Made by a program: the position numbers and the translations under genes. 64,000 bases of DNA from Megascapheus bottae (Eukaryota; Chordata; Mammalia; Rodentia; Geomyidae), in NCBI GenBank assembly GCA_024803745.1, contig JANJXV010000013.1, positions 31,662,001-31,726,000 of the forward strand, given 5' to 3'. Under the pieces are notes generated by a model. It saw only the letters and a program-made list of their open reading frames with translations, ran no database searches and was not told the origin of the DNA. Below, in pieces: positions 10,862 to 23,255 of the stretch (position 1 is its first letter; each line of letters begins with the position of its first letter).

Positions 10862-11347
10862 ATCTCGTTTAGGAAAATACTCAACAAGATAAGAAGTTCA
10901 GGCCATGAAAAGTCAGAAGAGGTTTGGTATACAAGGAGAATAACCCCTCTTGGGTTTATATTGCTTTTTCTTTCTTAAATGAAGCCTCCTATAATTAGGG
11001 GTAAACAGTCTCTACAGTGGAGGCCTATGGTTTAATCTCTTTATTATTTTTTAAATATGTACACCTATGAGAGAGTTCAGAAAGCTGATTCAAAGTCACA
11101 TTAATGGTAGTAGCCATTCTCCAGCCCCATTCTGCAGTCACACCAGTGACTCTCCAACAACAGGAGGCTGAATGTGTGTGTGCTTGAGGCCCACACACTT
11201 TCCCAGGTGTGAAGGAGCTCATGCTTTTATGGGACATCATGGAAAAATCAATATATGAAACATAAAACGATTAAGTGGTTAATAGACTGCCAGCTCAGAT
11301 TGGAAAGACACTGCCAAGCACCAAAGACTTAGGGAAAAAGCCATTTC
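10862..11347. other. Unique sequence
   Basis: No recognised feature. Confidence 0.4.
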
Positions 11348-11565
11348 TTGCCAGGCATGGTGGTAAGTCTATAATTCCAGTTACATGGAAGGCAAGATGA
11401 CATGAGGGTCATAGTGTGAGGCTGTAAAGAGTTAGAATGAGATCTTATCTGAAAACTAAAGACAAAACAAAAAGCAAAAGGAACTGGGGATGTGGCTCAA
11501 GCGGAAGACCACTCACCTAAGAAGGCTCTGTGTTTAACCTCCAATAATAATTAAAAAATGATAAG
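11348..11565 (+). mobile_element. B1-dID-like composite SINE, old
   Basis: A B1/7SL-like head (CCAGGCATGGTGGTAAGTCT, then GAGATCTTATCTGAAAACTA) is followed after an A-rich linker by an ID/tRNA-like right part (AACTGGGGATGTGGCTCAAG, then GGCTCTGTGTTTAACCTCC) and an A-rich end. This B1 plus ID arrangement is known from several rodent families. Confidence 0.85.
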
Positions 11566-12434
11566 AAAAGGTTTTTTAGAAGACAAAAATAAAACAATTT
11601 TCTCTCATATCTTTCTGGGTTTATCTCACATATTTGCTGCAAAAGTTTCAAACTATACAAATGTTCGTTTTGAATTCCAAAGTATTGTCTGGCTTTATTT
11701 TTAATTTTTCCAAAGTGATGAAGAATGGATTCAAAGCCTTGTATATGCTAGACAAGCACTTCACCGCTGAGTTATACCTCCACACTCAGAGTACCATAAT
11801 TTGGTTTTGCTTTAATAGGCACAGAAATACCAGTTTATAAGGGCTTATGGAGAGTGGTGAATGTTGGCCTGTATATGGGTACTGAAAGCCTGAAGTTGTT
11901 CACTTCTTAGGAAGGCTAGTTATGGGACAAGCCTGGAATATAGTCAACATGACTGCCATTCCCCAATATTCATACCCTGTATAATTTCCCCCCTTCATTA
12001 TGGAATGGACTTTTTCACTTGCTTCTAATGAATAAAATATGACAGAAAGCACAGGCTATCAATTCCAATATTTAGAATCTCTGTCTCTGTCGTCTCTGTC
12101 TCTCCCTCTGTGTGATGTGAGCCAGCTTCTAAGTTGTAAGCTGCTTTGTGGAGAAGCATGTGAGGTAGGGAACTGAGGCTAGTTCTAGCTAACAACTGGG
12201 GAGTTTACAAAATCTCCCAACAGTCACATGAGCCAGGTGGAAGTAAATGCAGTCTTGAGATGACTGAATCCCGGACACACTGATTGTGAGACCCTGAGGA
12301 CACCTGGAAATTGTGAATCCCTGAACCACAAAGACTGAGATAGATTAAAAAGTTGTGTTTTTAAAGACCTAGGTTTTGGAGTAATTTGAAATACAGATAA
12401 TCAGTACAGCTTTATTTTTCCTCTCTCCTTAGTT
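11566..12434. other. Unique sequence
   Basis: A possible degraded tRNA-type SINE piece (CTAGACAAGCACTTCACCGC) lies near 11748-11790. Nothing else recognised. Confidence 0.4.
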
Positions 12435-12548
12435 CCCCTTCCTTCCTTCCTTCCTTCCTTCCTTCCTTCCTTGCTTCTTTCCTTCCTTCCTTCCCCCCTC
12501 CCTCCCTCCTTCTCTCCTTCCTTCCTTCCTTCTTTCTTTTCTTCCTAG
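12435..12548. repeat. (CCTT)n microsatellite
   Basis: Imperfect CCTT tetranucleotides with C-rich interruptions. Confidence 0.95.
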
Positions 12549-12964
12549 TTCCCTGATCTCATTCCTCAAGATCACTTATCTGAAAAAGCCCAGATAATAT
12601 CTTTTTTATTATTTATTCTTTAAAGCATACATCTACACCACCTAAAACACCAGACATTTTGGGCTTGGTAGCAGTTTCCTTATGTCTGTCTCTATCAGTA
12701 ACTCTTCTAACTCAAATCGTGTCATGGCTCCACAGATATCTCAGCATAACAAGCAAAGTCCTTTTGATGACCCACCTAATCTGCACATTCACCAGGAGCA
12801 TTCCCTATGCATTCTAGCCTCGCTAGCTCCCTGGCAGACCTCACATGGTCACATGGGCAACCCATACTTGTCTTAGGACATTTGTGTTTGAAGTTCCTTT
12901 TGCTTGTAAGGTACTCTCCTGAGAAATCTACAGGGTTTGCTTCTTTCCTGAGTGGGTGGGTGGT
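12549..12964. other. Unique sequence
   Basis: No recognised feature. Confidence 0.4.
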
Positions 12965-13055
12965 TGTTTTTTGGAAAGGGTGCTGAAGATAGAACCTAGA
13001 GCCTCAAACATGTTAGGCAATGGATCCACCACTGAGCTATACTCCAACTCTTCTT
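12965..13055 (-). mobile_element. Old tRNA/ID-type SINE
   Basis: The plus strand carries CTGAAGATAGAACCTAGAGC (box B complement region) and CCACTGAGCTATACTCCAAC (box A complement region). Monomeric, without a Geo part. Confidence 0.7.
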
Positions 13056-13464
13056 GCCATTCCTGATCATCTACTTAACATTGTACCCTTTTGTAGCAGA
13101 ACTTTTACTCCTTCCCTGTTTCATCCTTTTTACCATGGTTGATTTATTTATTCACTTATATTTATTATTTGTTTCTCCTTATTAAATTTTATATTTCCTG
13201 AGGTCAAGATTTTCTTTGTTGCTGTTGGTGATCTGCTTTTCCAGCTATAGACCCACTGTTGATTAAAAATTATATGTATATATATATATATGGACAATAG
13301 TCAACACTCCATAAATATTGGTTGAATGAATAATACTTTGAAGAGATCACGAGGTGGGCTGGAGGATTCCTAGCTTTTAATTTGATGATGTCAGGACTAC
13401 CTGGGTGGCTTTAATAACAATAAAGTACCAAGCAGAAATTCTAACAAGTAAATGGTATCACTGA

Positions 13465-13612
13465 CTGTGCATTAATTTCATGCCAGGGACTGTGCTCAGT
13501 GGTTTATAAGCATGCATTATTTAATCCTCATAGCAGGCATTTCTTTTTTATCAGTTCTCTGTTTTGGGTAAGGTTTACAGAGGATGAATTTTATCATCTG
13601 TAAAATGAAAAG
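13465..13612 (-). mobile_element. MIR SINE remnant
   Basis: Inverse MIR phrases occur in order: TGCCAGGGACTGTGCTCAGT, TTATTTAATCCTCATAGCAG, then a degraded AGAGGATGAA block. A (TA)n run precedes it at 13,274-13,292. Confidence 0.75.
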
Positions 13613-14157
13613 GCTAGGGCCCAAATAATCCCTAAGGTCTCTCTCCCTCCTCAAAGAGTTCTGAGATAACTACATCCTTCTATTTGAAGTGATCCATTTA
13701 TTTGCCTATGACTCAAAGGAAGACAGAAAAGTCTCAAAAGCTCTGCCATAAATTTGAACTCAATTCTACTTTTCAGATAAACAATCTTCTGCTGCTTCTA
13801 AATTCCAAAATGTTCACTTTTATTTGCTGGCTCTTGGATCAGGTCTATGGAGATAAATGGTCCCATAGTTCACCTCTTTGATTAAAAGTAATTTAAATAC
13901 ATGAATTGTGGGGTTAAGCCCTTGCATTTTGCAAGAAAATCTATAACCAATTATTTTAAGGTATCTGAGAAAAGTTCGATGTTCGTTATTGGTTTTCTAT
14001 TACTAATGGAATTCAGGACTCTTGTCACTGAATGTTCCTTGCCACTAGCCTAATAGTCTTTCTTTAGCAACTTGTCCCAAGAAAATTGGATTAAGGAAAA
14101 GCTTTATGAGACTCTGTACTTATACCTTAAATCACATAGTTGAAGGATGGAAGGGGC
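13613..14157. other. Unique sequence
   Basis: No recognised feature. Confidence 0.4.
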
Positions 14158-14285
14158 CAGAGTGATAACCTGAGGCAGCCTTCTGATTTTACAGAACAGT
14201 AGAAGGAAGGCTCAGAGAAGGTAAAACATTTACACAAGCACACACAGCCAACAAGTGGAGAGGTTGGGCATTTAGACAGCAATTT
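14158..14285 (-). mobile_element. MIR SINE remnant
   Basis: GATTTTACAGAACAGTAGAA, AAGGCTCAGAGAAGGTAAAA and CACACAGCCAACAAGTGGAG match the core of an inverted MIR. Confidence 0.7.
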
Positions 14286-14484
14286 ATTTAATTCCAAAGC
14301 CCATGTAGTTTCTATTTCATTACAGTTTCTCACTGTGACTTTGAGAGGCAAGTTCCTCCTTGAGATTTTAATTAGGGTGGTATTTCTTTTCTCCCTATCT
14401 TTGGATATCCAAAGTATGCTCAAAATCAAATAAGATTTTGCAAAAAAAGAAGTGATTACACAGGGAATTTGCATGTTCAGATTA

Positions 14485-14700
14485 TCTTGTTGTTTTATTT
14501 TATTGTCAGGGTAATGTATAGAGGGGTTATAGTTATATTCATCAACTAATGGGTATATTACTTCATGAACATTGATACCCCTTCCCATGTTTTTTTCCAA
14601 CTTCCCCTCCCCAATCCCCTCCGAATTATCTTGTTTTTCTTTGTGATTGTTCTTAATATGCCATGTGGTTATTTCTTTTCTCTTTTTTTTCAACTTTAAG
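14485..14700 (-). mobile_element. L1 3' UTR fragment, inverted, older relative of the window's main L1 family
   Basis: The plus strand reads TTATAGTTATATTCATCAAC, ATTGATACCCCTTCCCATG, then a C-rich block (complement of the G-rich 3' UTR block) and CTTAATATGCCATGTGGTTA. The motif order is the same as the inverted copy at 54.9 kb, but with more changes. The 188-codon minus-strand open frame across it is not a gene. Confidence 0.75.
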
Positions 14701-15117
14701 GTTTATATCATGTTGTTACTATATCTGATTTTGGTACCTGGTATATTGTATATGCTTTTATTTGCTATTTGAATAGGGAAGGGGAAGGAAAAATCAGATG
14801 TTTTTTGAAAGAATTGTCATGCTTCTAAAAAATAAGCATCAGTTTGAATCAAAAAGCATGGCTGTGTATTTGAAATATGAAAATGAAGGTGAGGCTGACA
14901 ATAGCAGGTTTTGATGAGTTTATTTTCAATGCTTTATGTCACAGGTGTTAAGCCCTTTAAGCTAATACCTACATGTAACAGAGTACCATGGAGTCAAATC
15001 ATGTTTCTGCTTCTTGGTAAGCATTGAATTAGGGCTTTCTCATATAGGTTCATCTATTAAAATAACCTAGAATGACAATACCTTCTTCAGATTATTATTT
15101 AAAGGATGAGGCATACA
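14701..15117. other. Unique sequence
   Basis: No recognised feature. Confidence 0.4.
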
Positions 15118-15385
15118 CAGCATTTCTTACCACTTGCCAGGCTCTGCGATGAGCCCTCAACACATTTGACTGAACTCTACTAGAAGATATCTCTGAGATA
15201 TCTGTTCTAGTTATTAAAAATCGTACGCTAGGCAGAAGGATATCAGCATCATTGTCTGAAAAGCTTGATAAATACTCAGCAAGTCAATTTTGTGAGCCAT
15301 CTAACCTTTTTATTTTCACTTTGCAGATTAGGAAACTGAGCTATTGTTCTTTTCCCACCATCATATGGCTAGGATGTATGACTCA
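15118..15385 (-). mobile_element. MIR SINE remnant, interrupted
   Basis: TACCACTTGCCAGGCTCTGC at the left and TTTGCAGATTAGGAAACTGA at the right are inverted MIR phrases. They are separated by extra sequence, so the element is split or two MIRs abut. Confidence 0.65.
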
Positions 15386-16227
15386 GTGGCATATTAGCCT
15401 TTGTGATAGATGTGTTTATTTCTTTAACAGTGGTAAGAGTACCGAGGTTGATTATATACGCCCAAAGTCATTAAGTTATATACATCAAACATGTGCAGCT
15501 TTATTGTAAAACTAAAAGTATAATAAAGAACTATACAACATGCCATCACATAAATGTGAGACAGTAGGGATGATCCTAAAGTTGTTCTAATTGATTTTAA
15601 TAAGTTTATTGATTCTAGTGTGGTTACTCTTATTATTTGAAGGCATATGTTATTAGAGGCAGACCTGTTATTTGATTGGATACATCAATGTGCTGGCATT
15701 AACTATAGGACATACAGAGCCATCGGGCACTAATTGTTAAGAGACAGCCATTAAAGGTGCTTAAGCATTTGAGTGTGGCCTTTGTTGTGCCAGGGGCTGT
15801 CCCAGTAGGATAGGTACAGAAACCACCACAGAGTTATCCCAAACCATTAGATAATTACCTCAACCATCTATCTCACTCACCAGGACACAATGAGTAGGAG
15901 GAAACTTAATCCAGGCTGGTAAATTCCAAGTGGCCTCCAACTACCCCTCAGCACAGGTAAGAAAGGCTAGATGGTGCAGCTGCCTGACCCCAGGGATATT
16001 GATAGGGTCCTTTTCAGGGGAAGAGAAAAATTTGATCTGGGATTTGCCTGTGACTGTCAGAAGGGAGGGTGTACATTCATGAATTATCTAGAGGGAATTC
16101 AGAACCTCAGCATGTCCGCTGCCCTGCAGTTGGCTGGCTCCACTGACAGTAGAGTCAGGCTGATGGTGGGTCAAAGCCCCTAAAGACACATTTTCACAGC
16201 AGCTCAGCTCCTTCTACTACTACTGCT
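15386..16227. other. Unique sequence
   Basis: No recognised repeat. The stretch around 15,740-15,800 (GACAGCCATTAAAGGTGCTT and following) looks like ordinary single-copy DNA. Confidence 0.4.
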
Positions 16228-16240
16228 ACACACACACACA

Positions 16241-16296
<56 letters not shown>
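16228..16296. repeat. (CA)n microsatellite
   Basis: About 34 CA units with one TA interruption. Confidence 0.97.
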
Positions 16297-16299
<3 letters not shown>

Positions 16300-16925
16300 T
16301 GACAAAGACTGGGACAGTGGGCCTGAAGAAAGGTGATATGGAGTAGTGAGAGACAGAAGGAAATCAGGGGAAATGTACTGGATACAGGGTGTTTCTTGGC
16401 CTGAGGACTAGCTACCGGCTGGTGAGCAAGTCAGAACCAATCGTGTCAGCTTTAGTCACTGGAGACAGTCAAAACAATGTGGCCTCAATACATGCTTTGT
16501 CTTTCCACTAGTGAGAATGAAATGCAGGTCTGAAAGGCAGGAAGTAAGAAGGACAAGGTGTCTTAAGATAAGGTTGGTAACAGAAGCAAAGGCCCCTGGT
16601 TATTATTTGCAATTGTACCTATGAAGTTATGACTTCATCTGTAAATGTGCCAGGATCTGAAGGGAAAGAAAACAAGAAATGATTCTTGAATTCTTAGTGC
16701 TGTTGGGTATGTCCAAACCTAAATGAATAATGCTGTACTACAGAAAGATCAGATCAGAATGGGGAGGGAGGGGTCGAGTCCCATGGCATTCAATTTCTGG
16801 TTGATTTAGTACAATTTTTTTAGCAAGACTAATAAGTACCAAGAAATGGATACTTTCAAAGGAGTGTAAAGAAAGAGGGATAGACAATGAAGAGGAAAGA
16901 GAGAGGATGCAGTCAAGAATTCATT
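16297..16925. other. Unique sequence
   Basis: No recognised feature. Confidence 0.4.
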
Positions 16926-17016
16926 GTGGGCTGGGATGTAGCTCAATGGCAAAGTACCTGCCTTGCAAGTGCAAAGTCCTGGGTTCTATTCCCAGTTCCA
17001 AAAAAGAAAGGACAGA
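16926..17016 (+). mobile_element. ID-type monomeric SINE
   Basis: GGGCTGGGATGTAGCTCAAT carries box A, GGGTTCTATTCCCAG carries box B, and an A-rich tail follows. This is a classic rodent ID-like, tRNA-derived element without the Geo right monomer. Confidence 0.85.
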
Positions 17017-18077
17017 AAAAAATATAGATTTTACCAATCCTACTATAACCACTAATTCCTCCAATGTGGAAGTACAAGTAGACAGCAAGGGCTACCCGTA
17101 GCCAGGGGAGTGAGGAGAGGAAGGACAACTGGAGCCAAAAGGAGGGGAAGCTGGGGAACTGGGAATGAATTTCAGGTAGGAAGAATCTGACAGAGCAGAT
17201 GACCACAGAGTGGGATGACCCTAGTCAAACCCGGCCTGTATCTTTACCACTAAGTGAATCTGTTTCCTTTGTCTCTTTGTGCTTTAGCCATGACTGGAGA
17301 GGCCCTGGGGCTGTAAGCCTCTGAGGCCAAGTATGGGGGATGGGCCTGAGGTGGACTCCACCCCCAGCAGGAGGGAGCCAGGCATGAACCACACAGGACT
17401 GTGTGCCAGGTATGCCTGCACCAGTGATGTGCTCCATGCTCAGCAGTTGGGTGTGTAATCTGCTCCAGACTCTGCACATGGGATTCCAGGCAGGGGGCGT
17501 CTAGCACCTGTTGATCTCCCCAGTCATCCTGGACAGAGCTGAGGTGTGTCCAGGGATGACTGAGTTTGCTGCACATCAAAAGCCTCGGGGACCTGGGGGA
17601 AACATCAAAGCAGTATTTCCTGCGACATTCCCTCTGGACCTCTCATCCATCCTTTCCTCCATGTTTGTGAGGAGAGGACGTGGTTCTCCTCTTGTGTGAG
17701 ACACACATACTCTTTCCTTTCTGTCCCTTGGAGATGAGGGCCACTTTTCCTAACCTAAGTCAACCAGGTCAAGGTTTCAACCCTAATCAGCCCTGCAAGG
17801 CTTCTTCCAGGCCACCTCCTGTTGTGCTTACAGACTCCTCCAAGACAGCCAGGTGGAGAGGTGTGGGTGGGACAGCCCTTGGGTACCATGCTGGGCAGGG
17901 CTGGGAAATCTCAGCTGGTCAGTGTCCCCTTCTGCCACCCTAATGCCCCAACTTTTCCCTCTTTCTCCCCTAATGGTGCACCCTTAATTCTGGGTGCTAG
18001 AGGCCACAGTAAGCCCCAGCAGTTGAGGCATTTCACAGTGACTGAGGGACAGTTGCTTAAGTTGGCTCTTAACTTTT

Positions 18078-18155
18078 TCATTACAGGGTTTTGAACTCAG
18101 AACTTTGTGGTTGCTAGGCAGGTGATCTCATCAGATCCATGCCTCTGGCATTTCA
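18078..18155 (-). mobile_element. Old tRNA-type SINE fragment
   Basis: CAGGGTTTTGAACTCAGAAC and GCTAGGCAGGTGATCTCATC resemble the inverted body of an old tRNA-derived rodent SINE, heavily diverged. Confidence 0.5.
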
Positions 18156-18302
18156 TGTCTGGTAGTCAGAGACATAATCCACCAAGCTTGTAACTGATAC
18201 TTGAAGTGAGGACAGTATTGGGCACCTGGGACCTTAATCTGGGTCCTTTGACCTCACTCTAGGTACTCAGAATCACTGGGGGTAGCATCCTTTTCTTCTT
18301 TT

Positions 18303-18384
18303 CTGGGAGTATTGGAGTTTGAACACAGGGATCCCCACCTGCTAGACAGGTGCTCTTCAACTTAAGCCACACCCACATCCCTTT
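18303..18384 (-). mobile_element. Old tRNA-type SINE fragment
   Basis: TTGGAGTTTGAACACAGGGA and TAGACAGGTGCTCTTCAACT followed by CACACCCACATCCC resemble an inverted old tRNA-derived SINE. Confidence 0.55.
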
Positions 18385-20219
18385 TGGCTTGGGAGTGATG
18401 AGGATGGACAGAAGGGCAAGGAGCTGGAATCCTCTGCAGATGAACTTTTCTTCTTTGCCAGTTGGGTGTCACATCTCATAGCTACTTTCCACCAAGGCAA
18501 CAGACCATCTAGGCACTTGAATGAGCCTCATGCCATTCTCTGCATCAGCGCTGTCACTTCCAGGCATTGCCAGCGTGCAGATGCTCAGGGAAGGGTCCTC
18601 TGGCCTAGGATGTGGCTCACATGTGGGCTCTGTGTGAAGCACTTGCAGCTCAGGTGGGCAGGGGTGTGGTTTGGATGCTCAGATGCAGGCAGGGCTCCAT
18701 GATCTGCTGAGGTGATCACTGTGCTGACTCCTCTGGAATTTTCTCCAACTTTCCTCCCCTCTTGTCTTTCCCTTCCAGCTACCTGAGCACGCAGTGAATT
18801 TCCACCATCTCAACTAAGTTAATGTTTGCCTCCTCTAGCGGTGGCAAGCTCCAGGAAAATTCCAAAGCTCACCTGAGTACTCCTTTCTGGGGCAGCAGCT
18901 GCAGCATGGGCAGAGGACTAACCAAAGCCCCTACTCAACATTGGTGTGCATGAAATTGCTTTGCAATGTTTGCACAGAATCTGGGGGAATGCCTGGAGTC
19001 TATGAATTATAGGGTCAGAGATGGGGAACTTATAAACCCCCAGTTCAGCCCTCAGCTGGAACCCAGGGTCTAAACTAGACATGGGACACAGACCCTTCTG
19101 GTGCAGCTACCTACAAGTAGCAGTGGCCAGGATGGCTAGAGATGGATGTGGTACAGCTGGGAGCATCTTGAGAAGGCTGTGCAAGCCCAAGGCAAAGATC
19201 TTGGTCAGCAGCTAGAGCGTGGGGGACATTAACTTAGGAAGCCACAGAACAGCAGACCCGACTTCCTAGACAGAGCCAGCAAGTCTACTGTAGGACAAAG
19301 ACAGCCAGGGCTGGGTGCTGAGTGTCCCCACCGCTCCTGGACAGGACTGGGCCTCAAGTTTCTTATTGTCTAGGGGATAAAGAGTGACCTAGGATGGCAG
19401 AAGGACCCTTGCCCTACTTGAGGCCTGCAAAAGTCCCTGTGCATGATGTGTACCAAGCTTGCTGTAGCCTTCACCAAAACTGGCTGAGAAGTCAGGGCTG
19501 TTAGGATTAGAGTTCTTTCCAGTAGCACCTTTTGACTAAGTGCAGGCTTAAGGAAGAAATGGGGAAGAAATTTGGGGGAACTGAGAAGTGTACAGGAGAA
19601 AAGGATTATCTTCTAGCTCAACTCTGACCTTGGGGGACTCCTCATGCACAAGGCTTCCCTCTCTGGAAAAGAGGACCACAACTGCTTTTTCAGGAATGGA
19701 GCATGAGTAGTAAGCGCAGCACAGCAGGCCATGAGGTGGTGTGAGGGAGGGAATGTATGTGGCTGAGAACCAGTCAGACAACCAGAGGGAGGGACATCAG
19801 GAAAGCCCAGATGTGGGAAAAAGCCATTCTGGGTAGCTTGTCCCTCAGTTGTGACCTCAGAAACTTACTCTGCTAACCAGCTTATCATTCTCTCATCTTT
19901 ATTTTTACCTATGTCATTTTCCTATAAGATAAATAGGAAGAAGTCATATATATTTGCTTGTAGCTTTCTTTGCAAATAAAGTTATGTGGGAGAATTCCTC
20001 AAAAAATACAGTTTTTAAAAGAATTAATTGTATATATCATAAATTCAAGAAATGTTAAGGAGGATGCATTGTATTCATATACTGCTTTGTTAAATGACAC
20101 CTCCCTTCTACAGCCACTTAAAGATAATAATAAAAATAAATAAAATAGGTAAAAAGAATGACAGTGAATGAATAAAATATAACAGCTAGTGTTCTGAAGG
20201 GCCACGACACGTCAAAATC

Positions 20220-20262
20220 AATATACATACATACACACATGCATATATATATATTATAATAG
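20220..20262. repeat. (TA/CA)n microsatellite
   Basis: Mixed TACA and TATA units. Confidence 0.9.
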
Positions 20263-20653
20263 ATAGAAGTTTTGTGTCTAGGTTCAGCCTATGCAAGTTT
20301 GAGTGCTGGGAGGGGAAAACTTCATATCTCTAGGTTATAGCTAACACCTGTATTAGGTGGAAGTGAAGACAGTAACTTATTTGAATAGTAAAGGCCCAAT
20401 AAAGGTTTGTTAGATGAATGAGGGTGGTTGAGATGTTGCTACTAGATAATGTGTATGAGAAACTATACCTAAGGCTTGGCACATAATAATCCTTCAAAAG
20501 ATATTAGTCCTGATTATCAGTTAGCAGGAATGAGTAAGTGGAATAACATGCAAACTAACAATATTTTAGTTGTTGTTTACTCTGTTTTGGCCTCCTCCAC
20601 TCCCCCCATCCTGTTTTCCAGGTCTGTAAATGACTTCAAAACCTCTCACCTAT

Positions 20654-20880
20654 ACCTGGGCAGGGTGGTTCACACCTGCAATCTTGGGTTACTTGAAATG
20701 TTGGGAGTAGCAAAATGATGAGTTTGAGGGACTCTGGGGCAAAGTTAAGTGATATTCTGTCTCAAAAAACAAACTAAAAATTTCCTCAAAGGATAGGGAT
20801 GTGTTTCAAATAGTGGTAGATCACTTGTGTAGCAAGCACAAGGCCTTGGATTAAGTCCTCAGTACTGGGGAGAAAAAAAG
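20654..20880 (+). mobile_element. B1-dID-like composite SINE, old
   Basis: The B1-like head (CCTGGGCAGGGTGGTTCACA, then GATATTCTGTCTCAAAAAAC) is joined by an A-rich linker to an ID-like part (GATAGGGATGTGTTTCAAAT, then CCTTGGATTAAGTCCTCAGT) and an A/G tail. Same architecture as the element at 11.35 kb. Confidence 0.85.
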
Positions 20881-21042
20881 AAGAAGAAAACCAAAATAGA
20901 TGGAATAAAGGGGAGGAGAGGGGAGAAGTTGATCATATTTTGAAGTCAACATAAGATCAGTCTGTACATTGAATCAGAGAACTCTGCTGGCATAGCACTC
21001 TGGGTGACAGCAAGTTCCCACCCCCACCCCCATAGTCTACAC
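20881..21042. other. Unique sequence
   Basis: No recognised feature. Confidence 0.35.
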
Positions 21043-21103
21043 CCCTTCTCCTCCTCTTCCTCCTCTTCCTCTTCCTCCTCCTTCTCCTCTTCCTCCTCAT
21101 CCT
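21043..21103. repeat. CTT/CCT-rich polypyrimidine tract
   Basis: Imperfect CTCCTCTTC units. The acidic (Glu-rich) minus-strand frame over it is an artefact of the repeat. Confidence 0.93.
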
Positions 21104-21589
21104 TCTTGAAGTATTGTGCTGCTAAGAGCACCTAGACAATTATGTGTCAGATATTGTGGACAGTCCAGTCTCATCTGTGAGGTCTTCCGCTCACTCCTAT
21201 TTGCCAAATTTTCATTTAACACATAGTAAAACTCAGGAGCCATCTCACATTCAGGTAAAGCACGTCTGGGTAAGTTAACAAATTCCAGTGTAGAAAAAAT
21301 CTTTTCACATGCTCTGAATCCCCTAGAATGTATGCTCCCTGAGAGAAAAGGGTTTTTGTTTTGTTTTGTTTTGTGTTTTAGTTTCTCCATTTTTGGATCT
21401 AAGAAGAGAGACTGGCACAGAGTAGGCATTTAGCACCCACCTGCTGAGGGAATGGATCACATGACTGTCCATACAAGTCTGATTGGAAAGTTGGTATAAA
21501 TAATGAAGGAGTTGATAGGTAGTATTTAGCTTATAAATCCATCCTCTTCCCAATAATCCATTCTTAACACAAGATGTTTTATTCTTTAT
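21104..21589. other. Unique sequence
   Basis: Contains a short (GTTTT)n run near 21,355-21,376. Nothing else recognised. Confidence 0.4.
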
Positions 21590-21768
21590 CAGTCTTGGGG
21601 CTTGAACTGAGGGCCTGGGCACGATCCTTCAGATTTCTCAAGGCTGGTACTTTACCACTTGAGTCACAGTGCCACTTCCAGCTTTTTTCTGTGTAGATGA
21701 TACTGAGGAATTGAACCCAGGGTTTCACATATATGAGGCAAGCAGTCTTCCACACCCCTGGCCCATCA
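21590..21768 (-). mobile_element. IDL-Geo SINE, diverged
   Basis: GGGGCTTGAACTGAGGGCCT (Geo monomer) then GAGGAATTGAACCCAGGGTT (left monomer box B complement). More mutated than its neighbour at 21.9 kb, so an older copy. Confidence 0.8.
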
Positions 21769-21797
21769 GAAGAATATTTTTGCTAACTATTTTAACA

Positions 21798-21889
21798 TTT
21801 TTTCCTATGTATACGGTAGCGAGGAATCGAACCCAGGTCTTCATGCATGGGAGGCAAGCACTCTACCACTAGGCCAAACTCCCAGCCCC
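21798..21889 (-). mobile_element. Left monomer only of an IDL-Geo SINE
   Basis: GCGAGGAATCGAACCCAGGT through CTAGGCCAAACTCCCAGCCCC covers the tRNA-like left monomer; no Geo monomer precedes it. It may be a monomeric ID copy or a truncated dimer. Confidence 0.8.
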
Positions 21890-21910
21890 TTTGAAGTGCT
21901 CTTCTTCTTC

Positions 21911-22107
21911 TTTTCTTTTTTTGCCAGTCCTGGGCTTGGGCTCAGGGCTTGAGCAGTGTCCTTGGACTTTCTCAAGGCTAGCACTCTACCACTTGAGCCT
22001 CAGCACCACTTCCGGCTTTTTTTCTATGTATGTGGTACCGAGGAATCGAACCCAAGTATTTGTGCATGCTAGGCAAGCACTCTACCACTAGGCCAAGCTC
22101 CCGGCCC
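21911..22107 (-). mobile_element. IDL-Geo SINE
   Basis: Complete inverted dimer from the T-rich tail through CCAGTCCTGGGCTTGGGCTC to the end AGCTCCCGGCCC. Third SINE piece in 520 bases, all in the same orientation. Confidence 0.93.
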
Positions 22108-23043
22108 TGTTTTAAGATTTTTGTTGGCAGTTCTGTGAGACATACAAGTCATACTCCACAATGCACCATTTTAATCTTGGGAAGTCCTACCTTCCTCAGC
22201 TGAACCCATAGTCCAATTTAACTGTTCCTTAATTTCTTTCACCCAATTAGTATCCCCTCAAGTTCTCTAAATTTACTTGTTCCTCCTCTCTTTGCTCATA
22301 ACTCCTTGAGGCCCTAGTACTTCCTTTCTAGTCAGTGAGCCAATTATTTTGTGCACTTGATGAACTTTAACTTCATCAAGTGGGAAAAGACCCAGGTACT
22401 TAGGCCACAGATCAGAGATGGCATCATATAAAGGCGCATTCTCTGACTCCACACAAACTCATATTCCTGCTGTACGGTTAAGTGCCACACTGTATACCAA
22501 ACTGTTTTCTGATTGATTCTTCCTATCATTTTTTTCAGCTATATTACTAAATCCTTAAAGGCATGTATCTTCAATAATAGTACTTAAAAAAATTCTCAGG
22601 TACAAGGAGATAAATACATTCTCTATGCCCTGGAATCAAGTTTCTTTTTTTCAGTGAAGTGTGTTTTCCAACAGTTTTTGTTTTGTTTTGTTTTGTTTTG
22701 TAAAAGAGGTGTCTTGTGATTGTCTTGCTGAGAATACCTATTGAGGGTTTATTTGATAAGCAATTATACTGAGCCATTTATTGTGGCTTACAAAAGTTCT
22801 TTATAATTGAGTATCGAGCTATGATACCAAGCTCATCTTGCTTCTTGCTCACCTCTCCCACACACATAGTTCAGTTTCCAGGAACAATTAATTTCCTCAC
22901 CATTCCACAAATACAGACTTCCCATCATTATTAATCGTCATTATTAATTATGTTTTTCTATGTGGATGCCTTGGCCTGTTGTGTGTTGAATGCTCTTCCT
23001 ACCTAATCTGCTAAGCCCTTCTGCCCATTTCAGATTATTTCTC
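22108..23043. other. Unique AT-rich sequence
   Basis: A (GTTTT)n run lies at 22,676-22,702. A TAATTA-containing AT-rich patch is at 22,925-22,955. No gene recognised. Confidence 0.4.
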
Positions 23044-23255
23044 TTACCTTGTTATCTGGTATATTGTATATACATTTGTTTATTTGAAATAGGAAAGGGA
23101 AGGGGAGGGAAACAAGATGAGGGTTGGGGGTGGGGTGGGGAGAGGGAAATGGGGACAAAAACATGAGAAGGGTTATCAATGTGTGTGAAGTAATGCACCT
23201 TCTATCTGGTGAATATAACTGTAACCCTTCTATTAATTACAATAAAAAAGAAAAT
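23044..23255 (+). mobile_element. L1 3' UTR fragment
   Basis: Starts at CTTACCTTGTTATCTGGTAT and carries the G-rich block (about 23,118-23,155), TGCACCTTCTATCTGGTGAA and AATTACAATAAAAAAG. Severely 5'-truncated copy of the window's main L1 family. Confidence 0.88.

Larger units (their letters stand above)
17017..20219. other. GC-richer unique block, no gene recognised
   Basis: About 3.2 kb with visibly higher GC than its surroundings, especially 17.2-19.4 kb, and few repeats apart from two old SINEs. Open frames up to 109 codons occur on both strands and overlap one another without domain content. I saw no promoter-like CpG island. Unannotated exons cannot be excluded without comparison to other rodents. 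Confidence 0.45.

Noticed and set aside
14127..14693. A 188-codon minus-strand open frame
   Set aside because: It runs through an inverted L1 3' UTR piece and a MIR. The translation shows no domain.
17250..17579. A 109-codon minus frame in the GC-richer block
   Set aside because: Other frames overlap it on the same strand, and no domain, start context or splice structure supports it.
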